A stretch of DNA of 64,000 nucleotides, from positions 1 to 64,000 of the forward strand of contig JAHEIL010000045.1 of the NCBI GenBank assembly GCA_024639405.1, in the 5' to 3' direction. Source of the stretch: Crocinitomicaceae bacterium. GTDB lineage: Bacteria; Bacteroidota; Bacteroidia; Flavobacteriales_D; Crocinitomicaceae. The translations under genes were made by a program, and so were the position numbers. How positions within the stretch are numbered: position 1 is the stretch's first letter; each line of letters opens with the position of its first letter. A model generated the notes under the pieces. The model saw nothing but the letters and a program-made list of their open reading frames with translations. It searched no databases and was not told the origin of the DNA. Shown here in pieces: positions 26,352 to 35,611 of this stretch.

Positions 26352-28506
26352 TTACGACAACAAGATCGTAAAGTATTTCGCGTATGCAACTGTAATCTGG
26401 GGGATTACAGGAATGTTGGTCGGTTTAATTGCAGCTTTGCAGTTAGCGTTTCCAGAATTTTTCAACGACTATTTAGGTTTTAGCTTTCTATCCTTTGGTA
26501 GAATTCGACCATTGCATACGAATGCAGTGATTTTTGCCTTTGTTGGAAATGGAATTTTTATGGGGATTCATTATTCCTTACAACGCTTATTGAAAACAAG
26601 AATGTGGAGTGATAAATTAAGTTACATCAACTTTTGGGGATGGCAATTTATCATTTTATGTGCTGTTTTAACGTTGCCATTTGGAATCACAACTTCAAAA
26701 GAATATGCTGAACTTGAATGGTGGATTGATATTCTAATTGCTGGAATTTGGGTGGTTTTCGGTTGGAATATGTTTGCAACAATCCTAAACAGAAGAGTTA
26801 AACATTTATACGTTGCCATTTGGTTCTACATCGCAACATTTGTAACAGTAGCCATTCTTCACATCTTTAATTCATTTGAATTACCTGTTTCATTCTTTAA
26901 AAGTTATTCTTGGTACGCTGGTGTTCAAGATGCGCTAGTACAATGGTGGTATGGTCACAACGCGGTTGCCTTTTTCTTAACAACGCCTTATTTAGGATTA
27001 ATGTACTACTTTGTACCGAAAGCGGCGAATCGTCCAGTTTATTCATATCGATTATCGATCATTCACTTTTGGGCGTTAATCTTCTTATACATTTGGGCAG
27101 GACCGCATCATTTATTGTACACTTCATTACCAGATTGGGCACAAAGTTTAGGCGTAGTCTTTTCTGTCATGTTGATTGCTCCTTCTTGGGGAGGAATGTT
27201 GAACGGATTGCTAACAATGCGTGGTGCTTGGGACCGTGTTCGTGACGATGTTTTGTTAAAATTCATGGTAGTTGCTTTAACTGCATACGGAATGGCAACA
27301 TTTGAAGGACCAATGCTTTCATTGAAAAATGTAAACATGATTTCTCACTTTACTGATTGGACTGTTGCACATGTTCACGTTGGAGGTCTAGGCTGGAATG
27401 GGATGATGACATTTGGAATGTTGTATTGGTTATTCCCTAAAATGTTTAGAACGGAATTGTACTCTAAAAAATTAGCAAATCAACATTTCTGGATCGCAAC
27501 CTTAGGGATAATATTGTATGCGATTCCAATGTACATTGCAGGATTCATGCAAGGGTTGATGTGGCAAGATTTCAACCCAGACGGAACGTTAGTAAACGCT
27601 GATTTCTTGAAAATGGTTGACGCAATGAAACCATATTACATTTTAAGATCTTTAGGAGGTTTACTCTATATTATTGGAGCGGTAATGATGTTCTATAATT
27701 TAATTAAAACAGCTAAAAAAGGTGATTTCTTGGCAAACGAAGAAGCCGAAGCTCCAAAATTAGAACAAACTACATTGACAAAAACAAAAGGAGAATACTG
27801 GCACCGTGCAATTGAACGTCGACCAGTTCGCTTTATGATTTTAAGTATCATCGTTGTAGGAATTGGTGGTTTGGTTGAAATCATCCCAACTATGATTGTG
27901 AAAAGCAATGTTCCAACGATTGCAAGTGTAAAACCATACACACCATTGGAATTAGAAGGGCGTGATTTGTATGTGAAAGAAGGATGCTACAACTGTCACT
28001 CACAAATGATTCGTCCTTTGCGCTATGAAACAGCACGTTATGGTGAATATTCTAAATCAGGAGAATTTGTGTACGATCACCCTTTCCAATGGGGATCAAA
28101 ACGTACAGGTCCAGATTTAGCGCGTGAAGGTGGATTAAGAAGTAATTTCTGGCACTACCAACACATGATTCGTCCAAAAGTGGTTTCGCAAGGTTCTATT
28201 ATGCCTGCGTATGTTTGGATGAAGGATAATGATTTAGATGTTTCGTTGATTGAGAAAAAAATCAGAGCAATGCAAACATTGGGGGTTCCTTACAAAAAAG
28301 GATACGACAAACAAGCATTGAAAGATTTAAAAGCGCAAGCTGAAATCATAGCGACAGATATCGTAAATAACCTTCCAAAGGAAATGCAAAAATCGTTGAA
28401 CATTCCTCGTGAAATTCAACAATTGAAGAAAAAGGAAATCGTTGCGATTATTGCCTACTTACAACGATTAGGAACAGATATCAAAGCAAAAACAGCTAAT
28501 AAATAA
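26332..28506 (+). CDS. ccoNO: Cbb3-type cytochrome c oxidase, fused subunits I and II (CcoN-CcoO)
   Basis: This is the catalytic core of the high-affinity terminal oxidase. Residues about 1-480 are CcoN with 12 membrane helices, including the heme and copper histidine regions QWWYGHNAVAFF and VAHVHVGGLGWNG. A linker leads to the CcoO part, with one membrane anchor (about 505-525) and a single c-type heme site, CYNCH at residues 552-556, followed by QMIRPLRYET and the axial Met region further on. In proteobacteria these are two genes; the 724-aa fusion is the form often found in Bacteroidota. It overlaps ccoS and precedes ccoQ by four bases. Confidence 0.96.
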   Translation: MEVQKFSYDNKIVKYFAYATVIWGITGMLVGLIAALQLAFPEFFNDYLGFSFLSFGRIRPLHTNAVIFAFVGNGIFMGIHYSLQRLLKTRMWSDKLSYINFWGWQFIILCAVLTLPFGITTSKEYAELEWWIDILIAGIWVVFGWNMFATILNRRVKHLYVAIWFYIATFVTVAILHIFNSFELPVSFFKSYSWYAGVQDALVQWWYGHNAVAFFLTTPYLGLMYYFVPKAANRPVYSYRLSIIHFWALIFLYIWAGPHHLLYTSLPDWAQSLGVVFSVMLIAPSWGGMLNGLLTMRGAWDRVRDDVLLKFMVVALTAYGMATFEGPMLSLKNVNMISHFTDWTVAHVHVGGLGWNGMMTFGMLYWLFPKMFRTELYSKKLANQHFWIATLGIILYAIPMYIAGFMQGLMWQDFNPDGTLVNADFLKMVDAMKPYYILRSLGGLLYIIGAVMMFYNLIKTAKKGDFLANEEAEAPKLEQTTLTKTKGEYWHRAIERRPVRFMILSIIVVGIGGLVEIIPTMIVKSNVPTIASVKPYTPLELEGRDLYVKEGCYNCHSQMIRPLRYETARYGEYSKSGEFVYDHPFQWGSKRTGPDLAREGGLRSNFWHYQHMIRPKVVSQGSIMPAYVWMKDNDLDVSLIEKKIRAMQTLGVPYKKGYDKQALKDLKAQAEIIATDIVNNLPKEMQKSLNIPREIQQLKKKEIVAIIAYLQRLGTDIKAKTANK

Positions 28507-28510
28507 GATT

Positions 28511-28717
28511 ATGTTACGATTCATAAAACACAATTTAACAACAATTGACGGAGTATCGATTTTTCCAATGATCTCGCTTTTAATATTCGTGCTATTCTTT
28601 GCGTTGGTTTTAACTCGAACGTATCGAATGAGCAAAGCCAGTGTAAATGAATTGGGCGCAATTCCATTGGAAGACGAAGTTGAAATGAATCAAACGAATA
28701 GTATAGAAAATCTTTAA
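28511..28717 (+). CDS. ccoQ: Small CcoQ/FixQ-like oxidase subunit
   Basis: This is a 68-aa protein with one membrane helix (FPMISLLIFVLFFALVLT, about residues 18-37) followed by an RTYRMSK basic turn and an acidic, mostly soluble tail. Size, topology and position between ccoNO and ccoP match CcoQ, which stabilises the CcoP-core contact. Sequence similarity in this family is weak, so the name rests largely on context. Confidence 0.8.
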   Translation: MLRFIKHNLTTIDGVSIFPMISLLIFVLFFALVLTRTYRMSKASVNELGAIPLEDEVEMNQTNSIENL

Positions 28718-28728
28718 GTAACAATAAG

Positions 28729-30162
28729 ATGAAAAAGTACATCAAAATAAGCGTCGCTGCAATTGCCTTTTTATTAGGTAGTCAGCACATCAGCGCACAA
28801 GATGGCGCAGGACTTTTTAAAGCAAAATGCAATACCTGCCACATGGTCGATAAAAATTCGACTGGACCTTTATTAAAAGGCGCAAAACAAAAATGGACAG
28901 ATGCTGGTGAAGGTGAATTAATTTACGAATGGGTTAAAAATCCACAAGCCTTAATCGCTTCAGGTAAAAGTCAAATGGCCAATGCGATAAAATCGTTTAG
29001 TCCAACAGATATGACGCCTCAAGTAGTAACAAATGAAGAATTAGACGCCATTTTAAACTATGTTGACACATATACTCCACCTGCGGCAACAACAACAGGC
29101 ACAACGAATGGAACTGCAACTGCAAATGAAGTGGTGGTAAAACCAGATTACAATGAAAATTTAACCTTGTTTTACTGGTTGTTTACTGGTATTGTTGTTT
29201 TAATCATTGCCATTTTAATCATTTCGAATTCGATTAAAACCTTGATCAAATCTGATTATTTCAAGAAAAAAATTGAAGAACAAGCAAGTAAAAAATCAAG
29301 TACAACTACTACTATTATTACTGTATTATTAGCGGTTGGAAGTTTGATGTCTTGGAATAATTCGTATGCACTTACCTTCATGAAAGCCGGTGAAGCAGAA
29401 AAAGGAATGCCTTGGTTAATGGTTGAAAATTCAGATATCTATTTTATGATTTCTGTAAACATCTTGTTATTAGGTGTATTGATTTACTTAAAACGAATGT
29501 TCAATGACTTCATGCAAATGGCACGACCACAAAAAGTGGTAGAAAAACCTGTTGCTGAAAAAATGAAGAAAATCAATTCAATCTTAACAGATGCTGTAGC
29601 GATTGAAGAAGAACACACGATTTTAATGCACCATGAATATGATGGGATTCGTGAATTAGACAACAATTTACCACCTTGGTGGGTTTGGGGATTTTATGCA
29701 ACAATCATTTTTGCTATTATTTACATTGTGAATTTCCACTTGTTGCAAACGTCTGATTTACAAATTAAAGCCTACGATAAAGAAATGGCAAAAGCTAAAG
29801 TCGATATCGATGCCTACCTTTCTAAAATGGCTATGAATGTCGATGAAACAAATGCAACACAATTGACAGATGCAACAGCTATTTCTTCAGGAAAAGCAAT
29901 TTTTGAAACGAATTGTATAGCTTGCCACAAATCAAAAGGTGAAGGAGATATCGGACCGAACTTAACTGATGAATATTGGATATATGGTCCAGATGTGAAG
30001 AACCTCTTTAAGACAATCAAATTAGGAACCGCCAACGGTATGCCTGAACATGCTTCGAAATTGAATCCCGTTCAAATTCAACAAGTTGCCTCCTTTGTAT
30101 TGTCTTTACCTTATACAGCCGGAAAAGAACCCGCTGGAGAAAAATACGCTAAGAAAAAATAA
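28729..30162 (+). CDS. ccoP: Cbb3-type oxidase subunit III (CcoP) with extra N-terminal cytochrome c domain
   Basis: This membrane-bound c-type cytochrome feeds electrons into the cbb3 core. In order: a signal peptide ending at HISAQ (about residue 23), a cytochrome c domain with CNTCH at 34-38, a Thr/Ala-rich linker, a membrane helix (about 148-168), a second hydrophobic part (about 192-212), another helix (about 235-255), the FixP_N-type segment NNLPPWWVWGFYATIIFAII, and a C-terminal cytochrome c domain with CIACH at 396-400. At 477 aa it is longer than common CcoP proteins of about 290-310 aa; the added part is the N-terminal domain and extra helices. A terminator follows. Confidence 0.92.
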   Translation: MKKYIKISVAAIAFLLGSQHISAQDGAGLFKAKCNTCHMVDKNSTGPLLKGAKQKWTDAGEGELIYEWVKNPQALIASGKSQMANAIKSFSPTDMTPQVVTNEELDAILNYVDTYTPPAATTTGTTNGTATANEVVVKPDYNENLTLFYWLFTGIVVLIIAILIISNSIKTLIKSDYFKKKIEEQASKKSSTTTTIITVLLAVGSLMSWNNSYALTFMKAGEAEKGMPWLMVENSDIYFMISVNILLLGVLIYLKRMFNDFMQMARPQKVVEKPVAEKMKKINSILTDAVAIEEEHTILMHHEYDGIRELDNNLPPWWVWGFYATIIFAIIYIVNFHLLQTSDLQIKAYDKEMAKAKVDIDAYLSKMAMNVDETNATQLTDATAISSGKAIFETNCIACHKSKGEGDIGPNLTDEYWIYGPDVKNLFKTIKLGTANGMPEHASKLNPVQIQQVASFVLSLPYTAGKEPAGEKYAKKK

Positions 30163-30167
30163 ACATC

Positions 30168-30201
30168 AAAAGCACGGAAAGAAATTTTCGTGCTTTTTTT
30201 C
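30168..30201 (+). terminator. Intrinsic terminator between ccoP and ccoG
   Basis: AAAAGCACG (30168-30176) and CGTGCTTTT (30189-30197) form a 9-bp stem with a 12-base loop and a T run. It lies six bases after the ccoP stop, so ccoG-ccoH would be expressed at a lower level or from a separate promoter. Confidence 0.85.
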
Positions 30202-30246
30202 AATAACTTGCTGCACAATCACATACACACTATTTAATTTTCAATC

Positions 30247-31644
30247 ATGCAAGATCAAGAAGGAAGTTACAGAGATCGCATTGCGACAGTCAACGAAAAA
30301 GGAAAAAGAGTTTGGATTTTCCCAAAAAAACCAACTGGAAAATATTACAACAAACGAAAAATTGTAAGTTACATCTTATTAATTCTATTGTTTGGCGCAC
30401 CTCATGTTAAAATCAATGGACATCAATCATTACTCTTCAATATCATTGAACGCAAATTCAATATTTTAGGCAAAGTGTTTTGGCCGCAAGATATGTATCT
30501 ATTTGCCTTAGCATTAATTGTAGGTGTTATTTTTGTTGTATTATTCACCATTATTTATGGCCGTTTTTTCTGCGGATGGATGTGTCCACAAACCATCTTT
30601 ATGGAAATGGTATTCCGTAGAATTGAATACTGGATCGAAGGCGATTGGACGCATCAAAAGAAATTACGTGAAGCAGCTTGGACGAAAGAGAAAATCTTAA
30701 AGAAATTTAGTAAACACTTGATATTCTGGATCATTTCATTTTTGATAGCAAACACGTTTTTAGCCTACATTATTGGTTCAGATGAATTATTTAAAATTCA
30801 AACTGATCCTGCTGGAAAACACTTAGGTGGATTTATTAGTATTCTAATTTTCACAACCGTTTTTTACTTAGTGTATGCAAAATTACGCGAACAAGTCTGT
30901 ACAACAATTTGTCCGTATGGAAGATTACAAGGCGTATTATTGGATAAAAACTCAATGGTTGTAGCTTACGACCACAAACGTGGAGAAGGAAGAGCAAAAT
31001 TTAAAAAAGACGAAGATCGAAAAGCGGTTGGCAAAGGTGATTGCATCGATTGTATGCAATGTGTGCACGTCTGCCCTACCGGAATTGATATTCGAAATGG
31101 AACGCAATTAGAATGTATCAACTGTACAGCATGTATTGATTCGTGTGATTCAATCATGGAAGGTGTAGGCTTAGAAAAAGGATTAATTCGTTTTGTTTCT
31201 GAAGAAAGCATTGAAAAAAGAACGGGTTTCGAATGGACAAGAAGAGTCAAAGCTTACACCATTCTATTAGGAGGCTTACTAGCCGTATTAATTGTATTAT
31301 TGGCTACTCGAAAAGATTTGGATACAACGATCATGCACCAAAGAGGAACAACCTTCCAAATGACAGATAATGGGTATGTTTCTAATATTTTTGAAATCAA
31401 CGTCATCAATAAAACTACAAGAACGTATAAAATTAAATTAACTTTGGAAGACAAAGAAGGTGTGATTGAAATGGTTGTTAAACACCTTACATTGAAGAAA
31501 GAAGCTGGGCTAAAAGAACGTTTTATTGTAAAATTACCTTTGAGTAAAATTAAAAATGGATTATACATTTTACATGTGAATGTCATTGGAAATGGTGAAA
31601 TCATCGAAACAGTTAAAACCAAGTTTATTGGTCCAATGTTATAA
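30247..31644 (+). CDS. ccoG: Cytochrome c oxidase accessory protein CcoG
   Basis: This membrane-bound iron-sulfur protein reduces Cu(II) during cbb3 oxidase assembly. The 465-aa protein has several membrane helices, a polyferredoxin-like signature FFCGWMCPQTIFMEM near residue 112, EQVCTTICPYGRLQ near residue 217, and two 4Fe-4S motifs, CIDCMQCVHVCP and CINCTACIDSC (near residues 265-305). The last ~120 residues form an immunoglobulin-like FixG_C domain. The ATG at 30247 follows the ccoP terminator by about 45 bases; no strong promoter is evident (TAATTTTC at 30235 is a weak -7 candidate). Confidence 0.95.
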   Translation: MQDQEGSYRDRIATVNEKGKRVWIFPKKPTGKYYNKRKIVSYILLILLFGAPHVKINGHQSLLFNIIERKFNILGKVFWPQDMYLFALALIVGVIFVVLFTIIYGRFFCGWMCPQTIFMEMVFRRIEYWIEGDWTHQKKLREAAWTKEKILKKFSKHLIFWIISFLIANTFLAYIIGSDELFKIQTDPAGKHLGGFISILIFTTVFYLVYAKLREQVCTTICPYGRLQGVLLDKNSMVVAYDHKRGEGRAKFKKDEDRKAVGKGDCIDCMQCVHVCPTGIDIRNGTQLECINCTACIDSCDSIMEGVGLEKGLIRFVSEESIEKRTGFEWTRRVKAYTILLGGLLAVLIVLLATRKDLDTTIMHQRGTTFQMTDNGYVSNIFEINVINKTTRTYKIKLTLEDKEGVIEMVVKHLTLKKEAGLKERFIVKLPLSKIKNGLYILHVNVIGNGEIIETVKTKFIGPML

Positions 31645-31659
31645 CTTTAAAAATATCAT

Positions 31660-32082
31660 ATGAATTGGGGAAAAGGAATTATTGTTGCACTTTCATTATT
31701 TGTTGGATTCATTTTGTTTTTAGTCATCACTTTAATGCGACAAGATGTTGATTTAGTAAGTGAAGATTATTACAAACAAGAAATCGACTACGAAGCACGC
31801 ATTCAAAAAGAACAAAATGGTTTAAATAATGCTGCCAAAATTAAAATAGTAAATCAAAAATCATTTATAATCATTCAATTACCTGATAGTATTGACTTGA
31901 CGAATGTTCTCATAAACTTGAAACGTCCTAACGATGAAAAATTAGACAAATCATTTAAAATTGAAGGAACAAAAACCTTTATGCTTCCAAAAGCATCTTT
32001 AGAAAAAGGGAAATACGATCTTACAATTGAATACACCATTAATGGGGAAGAATGCCTGATGAAAAAAGCAATTACGCTCTAA
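31660..32082 (+). CDS. ccoH: FixH family protein (CcoH)
   Basis: FixH/CcoH helps assemble cbb3 oxidase and is thought to work with the copper ATPase. The protein has 140 aa, an N-terminal membrane helix (GIIVALSLFVGFILFLVITL) and the signature VDLVSEDYYKQEIDYEARIQ, followed by a beta-rich extracytoplasmic domain. It lies 15 bases after ccoG and abuts the following gene. Confidence 0.92.
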   Translation: MNWGKGIIVALSLFVGFILFLVITLMRQDVDLVSEDYYKQEIDYEARIQKEQNGLNNAAKIKIVNQKSFIIIQLPDSIDLTNVLINLKRPNDEKLDKSFKIEGTKTFMLPKASLEKGKYDLTIEYTINGEECLMKKAITL

Positions 32083-32823
32083 ATGAATGAATTACTGATT
32101 TCTGGTTTCGTTTTAGGGTTAACATCCAACTTACATTGTATTGGAATGTGCGGACCTATTGCGTTGGCTATCCCAGTTAATCGAACCAATAATTGGACTA
32201 TATTAGCAGGCGTTTTAAGTTATAATTTTGGTAGAATTTTAACTTATACAACCTTAGGAGCATTCATTGGTGCCATTGGTTTTTCAATTGAACTAGTAGG
32301 CGTCATGCAATGGATCAGCATAATTGCTGGAATTGGATTGATACTTTATGCTTGGAGAAAATGGCTGACAATTAAAACACCTTTCTCAATTGGAGTTGCT
32401 GGACTTAATGGATTTATCAGTAAAAACATAGGCAAAATAATAGCCTCTAATTCCGCATATAAATTGGTAATTCTTGGTTTATTAAATGGTTTGTTGCCTT
32501 GTGGAATGGTTTACATTGCTTTGATGAATGCATTACTTGGAGGAAATCCCTTAAACAGTAGTTTAGCAATGGCGTTTTTTGGTTTAGGAACACTTCCAGC
32601 ATTGTTATTTGTTGGGTTTTATGGCAATCAAATTTCAATCTCATTGCGCCAAAGAATTTCAAAATTTGTTCCATATCTATTAACGCTTGTAGGACTTCTA
32701 ATGCTTTTAAGAGGATTGAACCTAAACATTCCAATGATTAGTCCTGGTGTTAAAGTCAAAAAAGCAATCGAACAAAGTAAACCATCTGTTGAAGTGAAAT
32801 GTTGTTATAAACCAACAAAGTAA
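32083..32823 (+). CDS. TauE/SafE-like (UreH domain) membrane protein
   Basis: This 246-aa membrane protein has about six helices. The first helix carries the conserved HCIGMCGP motif near residue 20 in the context LTSNLHCIGMCGPIALAIP, and a second LLNGLLPCGMVYIAL motif lies near residue 135; both Cys-Gly-containing helices are typical of the SafE/UreH-domain group linked to metal handling and cbb3 maturation. The start codon directly follows the ccoH stop codon, so it probably acts with ccoH and ccoG in copper delivery or assembly. The transported substrate is unknown. Confidence 0.82.
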   Translation: MNELLISGFVLGLTSNLHCIGMCGPIALAIPVNRTNNWTILAGVLSYNFGRILTYTTLGAFIGAIGFSIELVGVMQWISIIAGIGLILYAWRKWLTIKTPFSIGVAGLNGFISKNIGKIIASNSAYKLVILGLLNGLLPCGMVYIALMNALLGGNPLNSSLAMAFFGLGTLPALLFVGFYGNQISISLRQRISKFVPYLLTLVGLLMLLRGLNLNIPMISPGVKVKKAIEQSKPSVEVKCCYKPTK

Positions 32824-32882
32824 TTGCTAAACGAACAATTTTATTTTAGAACATTTATGTATCTTCGCAAAAAGTAAATTTT

Positions 32883-34022
32883 ATGCGTGTATATTTAGAC
32901 AATGCTGCAACAACACCTATTGCGAAAGAAGTAGTTGAAGCGATGCTACCAGTTTTAGAAAATGGTTTTGGAAACCCTTCTTCTACTCACTTTTTTGGTC
33001 GTCAAACAAAAGCATTAATCGAAACATCGCGCAGAACAGTTGCTAAATTACTAAATTGCCAAGCATCTGAAATTATTTTCACTTCAGGTGGAACGGAAGC
33101 AGATAACATGGCTTTGTTTTCATCTGTTCAATTAATGGGTGTGAAACATATTATCACAACTGCTATTGAACACCACGCTGTAGGTCATACTGCTGAAGCA
33201 ATTGAAAAAGCTGGACATGCTAAAGTTAGCTATGTTAAAATTGACGAAAAAGGGCATGTAGATTTAACAGATTTAGAACGTTTGCTTCAAACAGGTGAAA
33301 AAACATTGGTTTCTTTAATGCATGCCAATAATGAAATTGCTACTTTGATTCCAATTAAAAAAATTAGCGAAATCTGTAGAAAACACAACGCTTTGTTTCA
33401 TTCGGATACTGTTCAAACAATGGGACACTATGCATTTGATTTAGCGGATTTAGACATCGATTTCATTACATGTGCTGCTCACAAATTTCACGGACCAAAA
33501 GGTATTGGGTTTTTATACGTGAATAAAAATGTAAAAGTGGAAGCATTGATTCATGGAGGCGCGCAAGAACGTGGTTTTCGTGGAGGGACAGAAAATGTTT
33601 ACGGTATTGTTGGTTTAGCGAAAGCAATGGAATTAGCGTACGAAGATGTTGCTGCGCACCAAGCACATGTACAAACATTGAAAACGTATATGATTGAACA
33701 ATTGAAAGCATCTTTTGACACTATTTCATTTCATGGAGAAACGGATCCTGAGCGCTCATTGTATACCGTCTTAAATGTTTGTTTTCCAAAAACGGATAAA
33801 GCTGGTATGCTGTTGTTTACACTTGATTTAAAAGGTGTAGCTGTAAGTGGAGGAAGTGCTTGTTCTTCAGGAGCAGCAAAAGGTTCGCATGTATTGGAAG
33901 GAATCAATGCGGATATGACACGACCAAACGCACGCTTTTCATTTTCTCGCTATACAACAAAAGAAGAAATTGATTATGCCTTGGAACAAGTGAAAATCGT
34001 TTTTGATAAAACATTGGCTTAA
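32883..34022 (+). CDS. Cysteine desulfurase (NifS/IscS family)
   Basis: This PLP enzyme takes sulfur from cysteine for Fe-S clusters or tRNA thiolation. The YLDNAATTPIAKEVVEAMLP N-terminus is diagnostic. Lys201 in AAHKFHGPKG forms the PLP Schiff base, and Cys327 in GSACSSGA is the persulfide-carrying catalytic Cys of the class I (IscS-like) group. The length of 379 aa is normal. A weak -7 element (TATCTTCG, 32860-32867) lies upstream. No IscU, IscA or SufE gene is adjacent, so its target pathway is unclear. Confidence 0.93.
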   Translation: MRVYLDNAATTPIAKEVVEAMLPVLENGFGNPSSTHFFGRQTKALIETSRRTVAKLLNCQASEIIFTSGGTEADNMALFSSVQLMGVKHIITTAIEHHAVGHTAEAIEKAGHAKVSYVKIDEKGHVDLTDLERLLQTGEKTLVSLMHANNEIATLIPIKKISEICRKHNALFHSDTVQTMGHYAFDLADLDIDFITCAAHKFHGPKGIGFLYVNKNVKVEALIHGGAQERGFRGGTENVYGIVGLAKAMELAYEDVAAHQAHVQTLKTYMIEQLKASFDTISFHGETDPERSLYTVLNVCFPKTDKAGMLLFTLDLKGVAVSGGSACSSGAAKGSHVLEGINADMTRPNARFSFSRYTTKEEIDYALEQVKIVFDKTLA

Positions 34023-35162
34023 TTGCGTATTTTGAGCAATTCAAAAAAAAATATTGTTTGTCTAAGCTCATGGTATCCATCTGAAAAGCAGCCTTTTCTC
34101 GGTAATTTTATCCAACGTCAAATTGAATTATTGGGAACAAAGTATGCCATACAATTTGTCCAAACACTTGCTGTTTCTAACCAAAAAACCATTGAAGTTA
34201 CACACGTAATTTGTAATAATTACACTGAAATAACAGCCACCTACCCTGCTGTTCGTTCTAAACTTTTAAAAAAGTACTATCAAACCAAAGCACTTAAAAA
34301 AGCACTTCATACAATTGTTCAACCTGATTTGTTGTTGACTTATATTTTCTTGCCTAAGATATGGCAATTTTTACTACTTAAGAAACAACTGAATATTCCG
34401 TGGATCCACATTGAACAAGGTTCTTATTTTAGAAAAGAAATTCAATCCAACTGGAACATTCTACAGCGTTTTTGGATAAAAAAAGCCTACCAACAAGTTG
34501 ATACACTCCTTGCTGCTTCTGATTTTTTAGCGCGCGATATGAAAGTCGTAGATCCAACACGCACAATTAAACGCGTAAAAAATCACATTGACACGAAGTT
34601 GTTTTCATATAAAGCAAAAGAAATCCGAACAATCACTCATTTTTTGCATGTTTCTACCTTAGATAAACAAACGAAAAATCCAAAAGGAATGTTTGATGCA
34701 ATGCAACTACTTTCAGAAACAACATCAGCATTTCTTTTTACAATTGTCTCTGATGAACCAACACACGAATGGGAATCCTATGTTACAAAACTTGGAATTG
34801 CCAAAAATGTACGTTTCATTGCTCCGCAGAAATGGGAACAATTGCCAGCTTTTTATCACGAAGCAGATGCGTTTATCTTAAACTCTATTTACGAAACATT
34901 TTCAATTGTTTTAGCTGAAGCTTGGGCTACGGGTACACCCACCATTTCAACTTCTGTTGGAATAGCATTCAATGCGCCAGAATTTCTTGGTTTACATGTA
35001 GAAAGTAACAACACCGAATCGTTGGCCGCAGCATTGCTTACTTTTATTGCTACAAAAGATCAATACGATACTGCCAAAATAAGTGATTATGCGCAACAAT
35101 ACAATGCTGAACTTGTGTTAACAGAATTAGAATCAGAAATTGATCAACTTATTACAACATGA
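34023..35162 (+). CDS. Glycosyltransferase of the GT4/GT1 (GT-B) type
   Basis: This is a probable cytoplasmic glycosyltransferase of 379 aa with a GT-B fold. The N-terminal CLSSWYPSEKQPFLGNFIQR is typical of glycogen-synthase-like sugar transferases. The C-terminal domain has the GT4 pattern of a conserved acidic site in ADAFILNSIYETFSIVLAEA (ES/ET-FxxVxxEA). The acceptor is unknown. There is no ATG near the beginning: the frame starts with TTG at 34023, immediately after the cysteine desulfurase stop codon, or with a second TTG at 34032. It overlaps the next gene by four bases. Confidence 0.85.
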   Translation: MRILSNSKKNIVCLSSWYPSEKQPFLGNFIQRQIELLGTKYAIQFVQTLAVSNQKTIEVTHVICNNYTEITATYPAVRSKLLKKYYQTKALKKALHTIVQPDLLLTYIFLPKIWQFLLLKKQLNIPWIHIEQGSYFRKEIQSNWNILQRFWIKKAYQQVDTLLAASDFLARDMKVVDPTRTIKRVKNHIDTKLFSYKAKEIRTITHFLHVSTLDKQTKNPKGMFDAMQLLSETTSAFLFTIVSDEPTHEWESYVTKLGIAKNVRFIAPQKWEQLPAFYHEADAFILNSIYETFSIVLAEAWATGTPTISTSVGIAFNAPEFLGLHVESNNTESLAAALLTFIATKDQYDTAKISDYAQQYNAELVLTELESEIDQLITT

Positions 35163-35605
35163 ACAAAGTAGCGCTTCAAAAAACCTTAATAGCTGCTTTA
35201 ACAGAAAAAAGAACCTATTTTCAAACGCTTATAGATGGTATAGTAGCAGAAATGGCTGACAACGCAAAAAGTTCTGCAGGAGATAAACACGAAACAAGTA
35301 CTTCAATGGCCCAAAATGAACAAGAAAAAATTGGACAACAAATCTTTGAGCTTGAAAAACAAATCGAACTAGTAAAACGAATCTCTGTTGACAATCAATC
35401 TAAAATAATTGGTTTAGGCAGCGTCATCAAAACTTTAGAAAACACTTTTTACTTGAGTATCGGTTTTGGAAAAATCATATGTGATAATAAACCTGTTTTG
35501 TGCATTTCACCAAACGCCCCATTGGGTAAGCTTTTCATAGGTAAATCGAAAAATGATTCAGTTGTTTTTAATCAACAAGTGCATAAAATCTGTGCAATTG
35601 ATTAA
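35159..35605 (+). CDS. GreA/GreB-like coiled-coil protein of unknown role
   Basis: This is a 148-aa protein. The N-terminal half is a predicted coiled coil including SSAGDKHETSTSMAQNEQEK, which resembles the tip region of Gre transcript-cleavage factors. The C-terminal half contains ISPNAPLGKLFIGKSK, like the FKBP-like C-terminal domain of GreA. Homologues in this phylum are often misnamed 3-oxoacyl-ACP synthase. It could act on RNA polymerase, but the acidic tip residues that define true Gre activity are not clearly conserved here. It overlaps the glycosyltransferase stop (ATGA) and lies six bases from the converging T9SS gene. Confidence 0.72.
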   Translation: MNKVALQKTLIAALTEKRTYFQTLIDGIVAEMADNAKSSAGDKHETSTSMAQNEQEKIGQQIFELEKQIELVKRISVDNQSKIIGLGSVIKTLENTFYLSIGFGKIICDNKPVLCISPNAPLGKLFIGKSKNDSVVFNQQVHKICAID

Positions 35606-35611
35606 GTGATT

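Noticed and set aside
30086-30367. Open frame overlapping the end of ccoP and the start of ccoG
   Set aside because: It is out of frame with both well-supported genes, runs through the ccoP terminator, and its product looks like no family.
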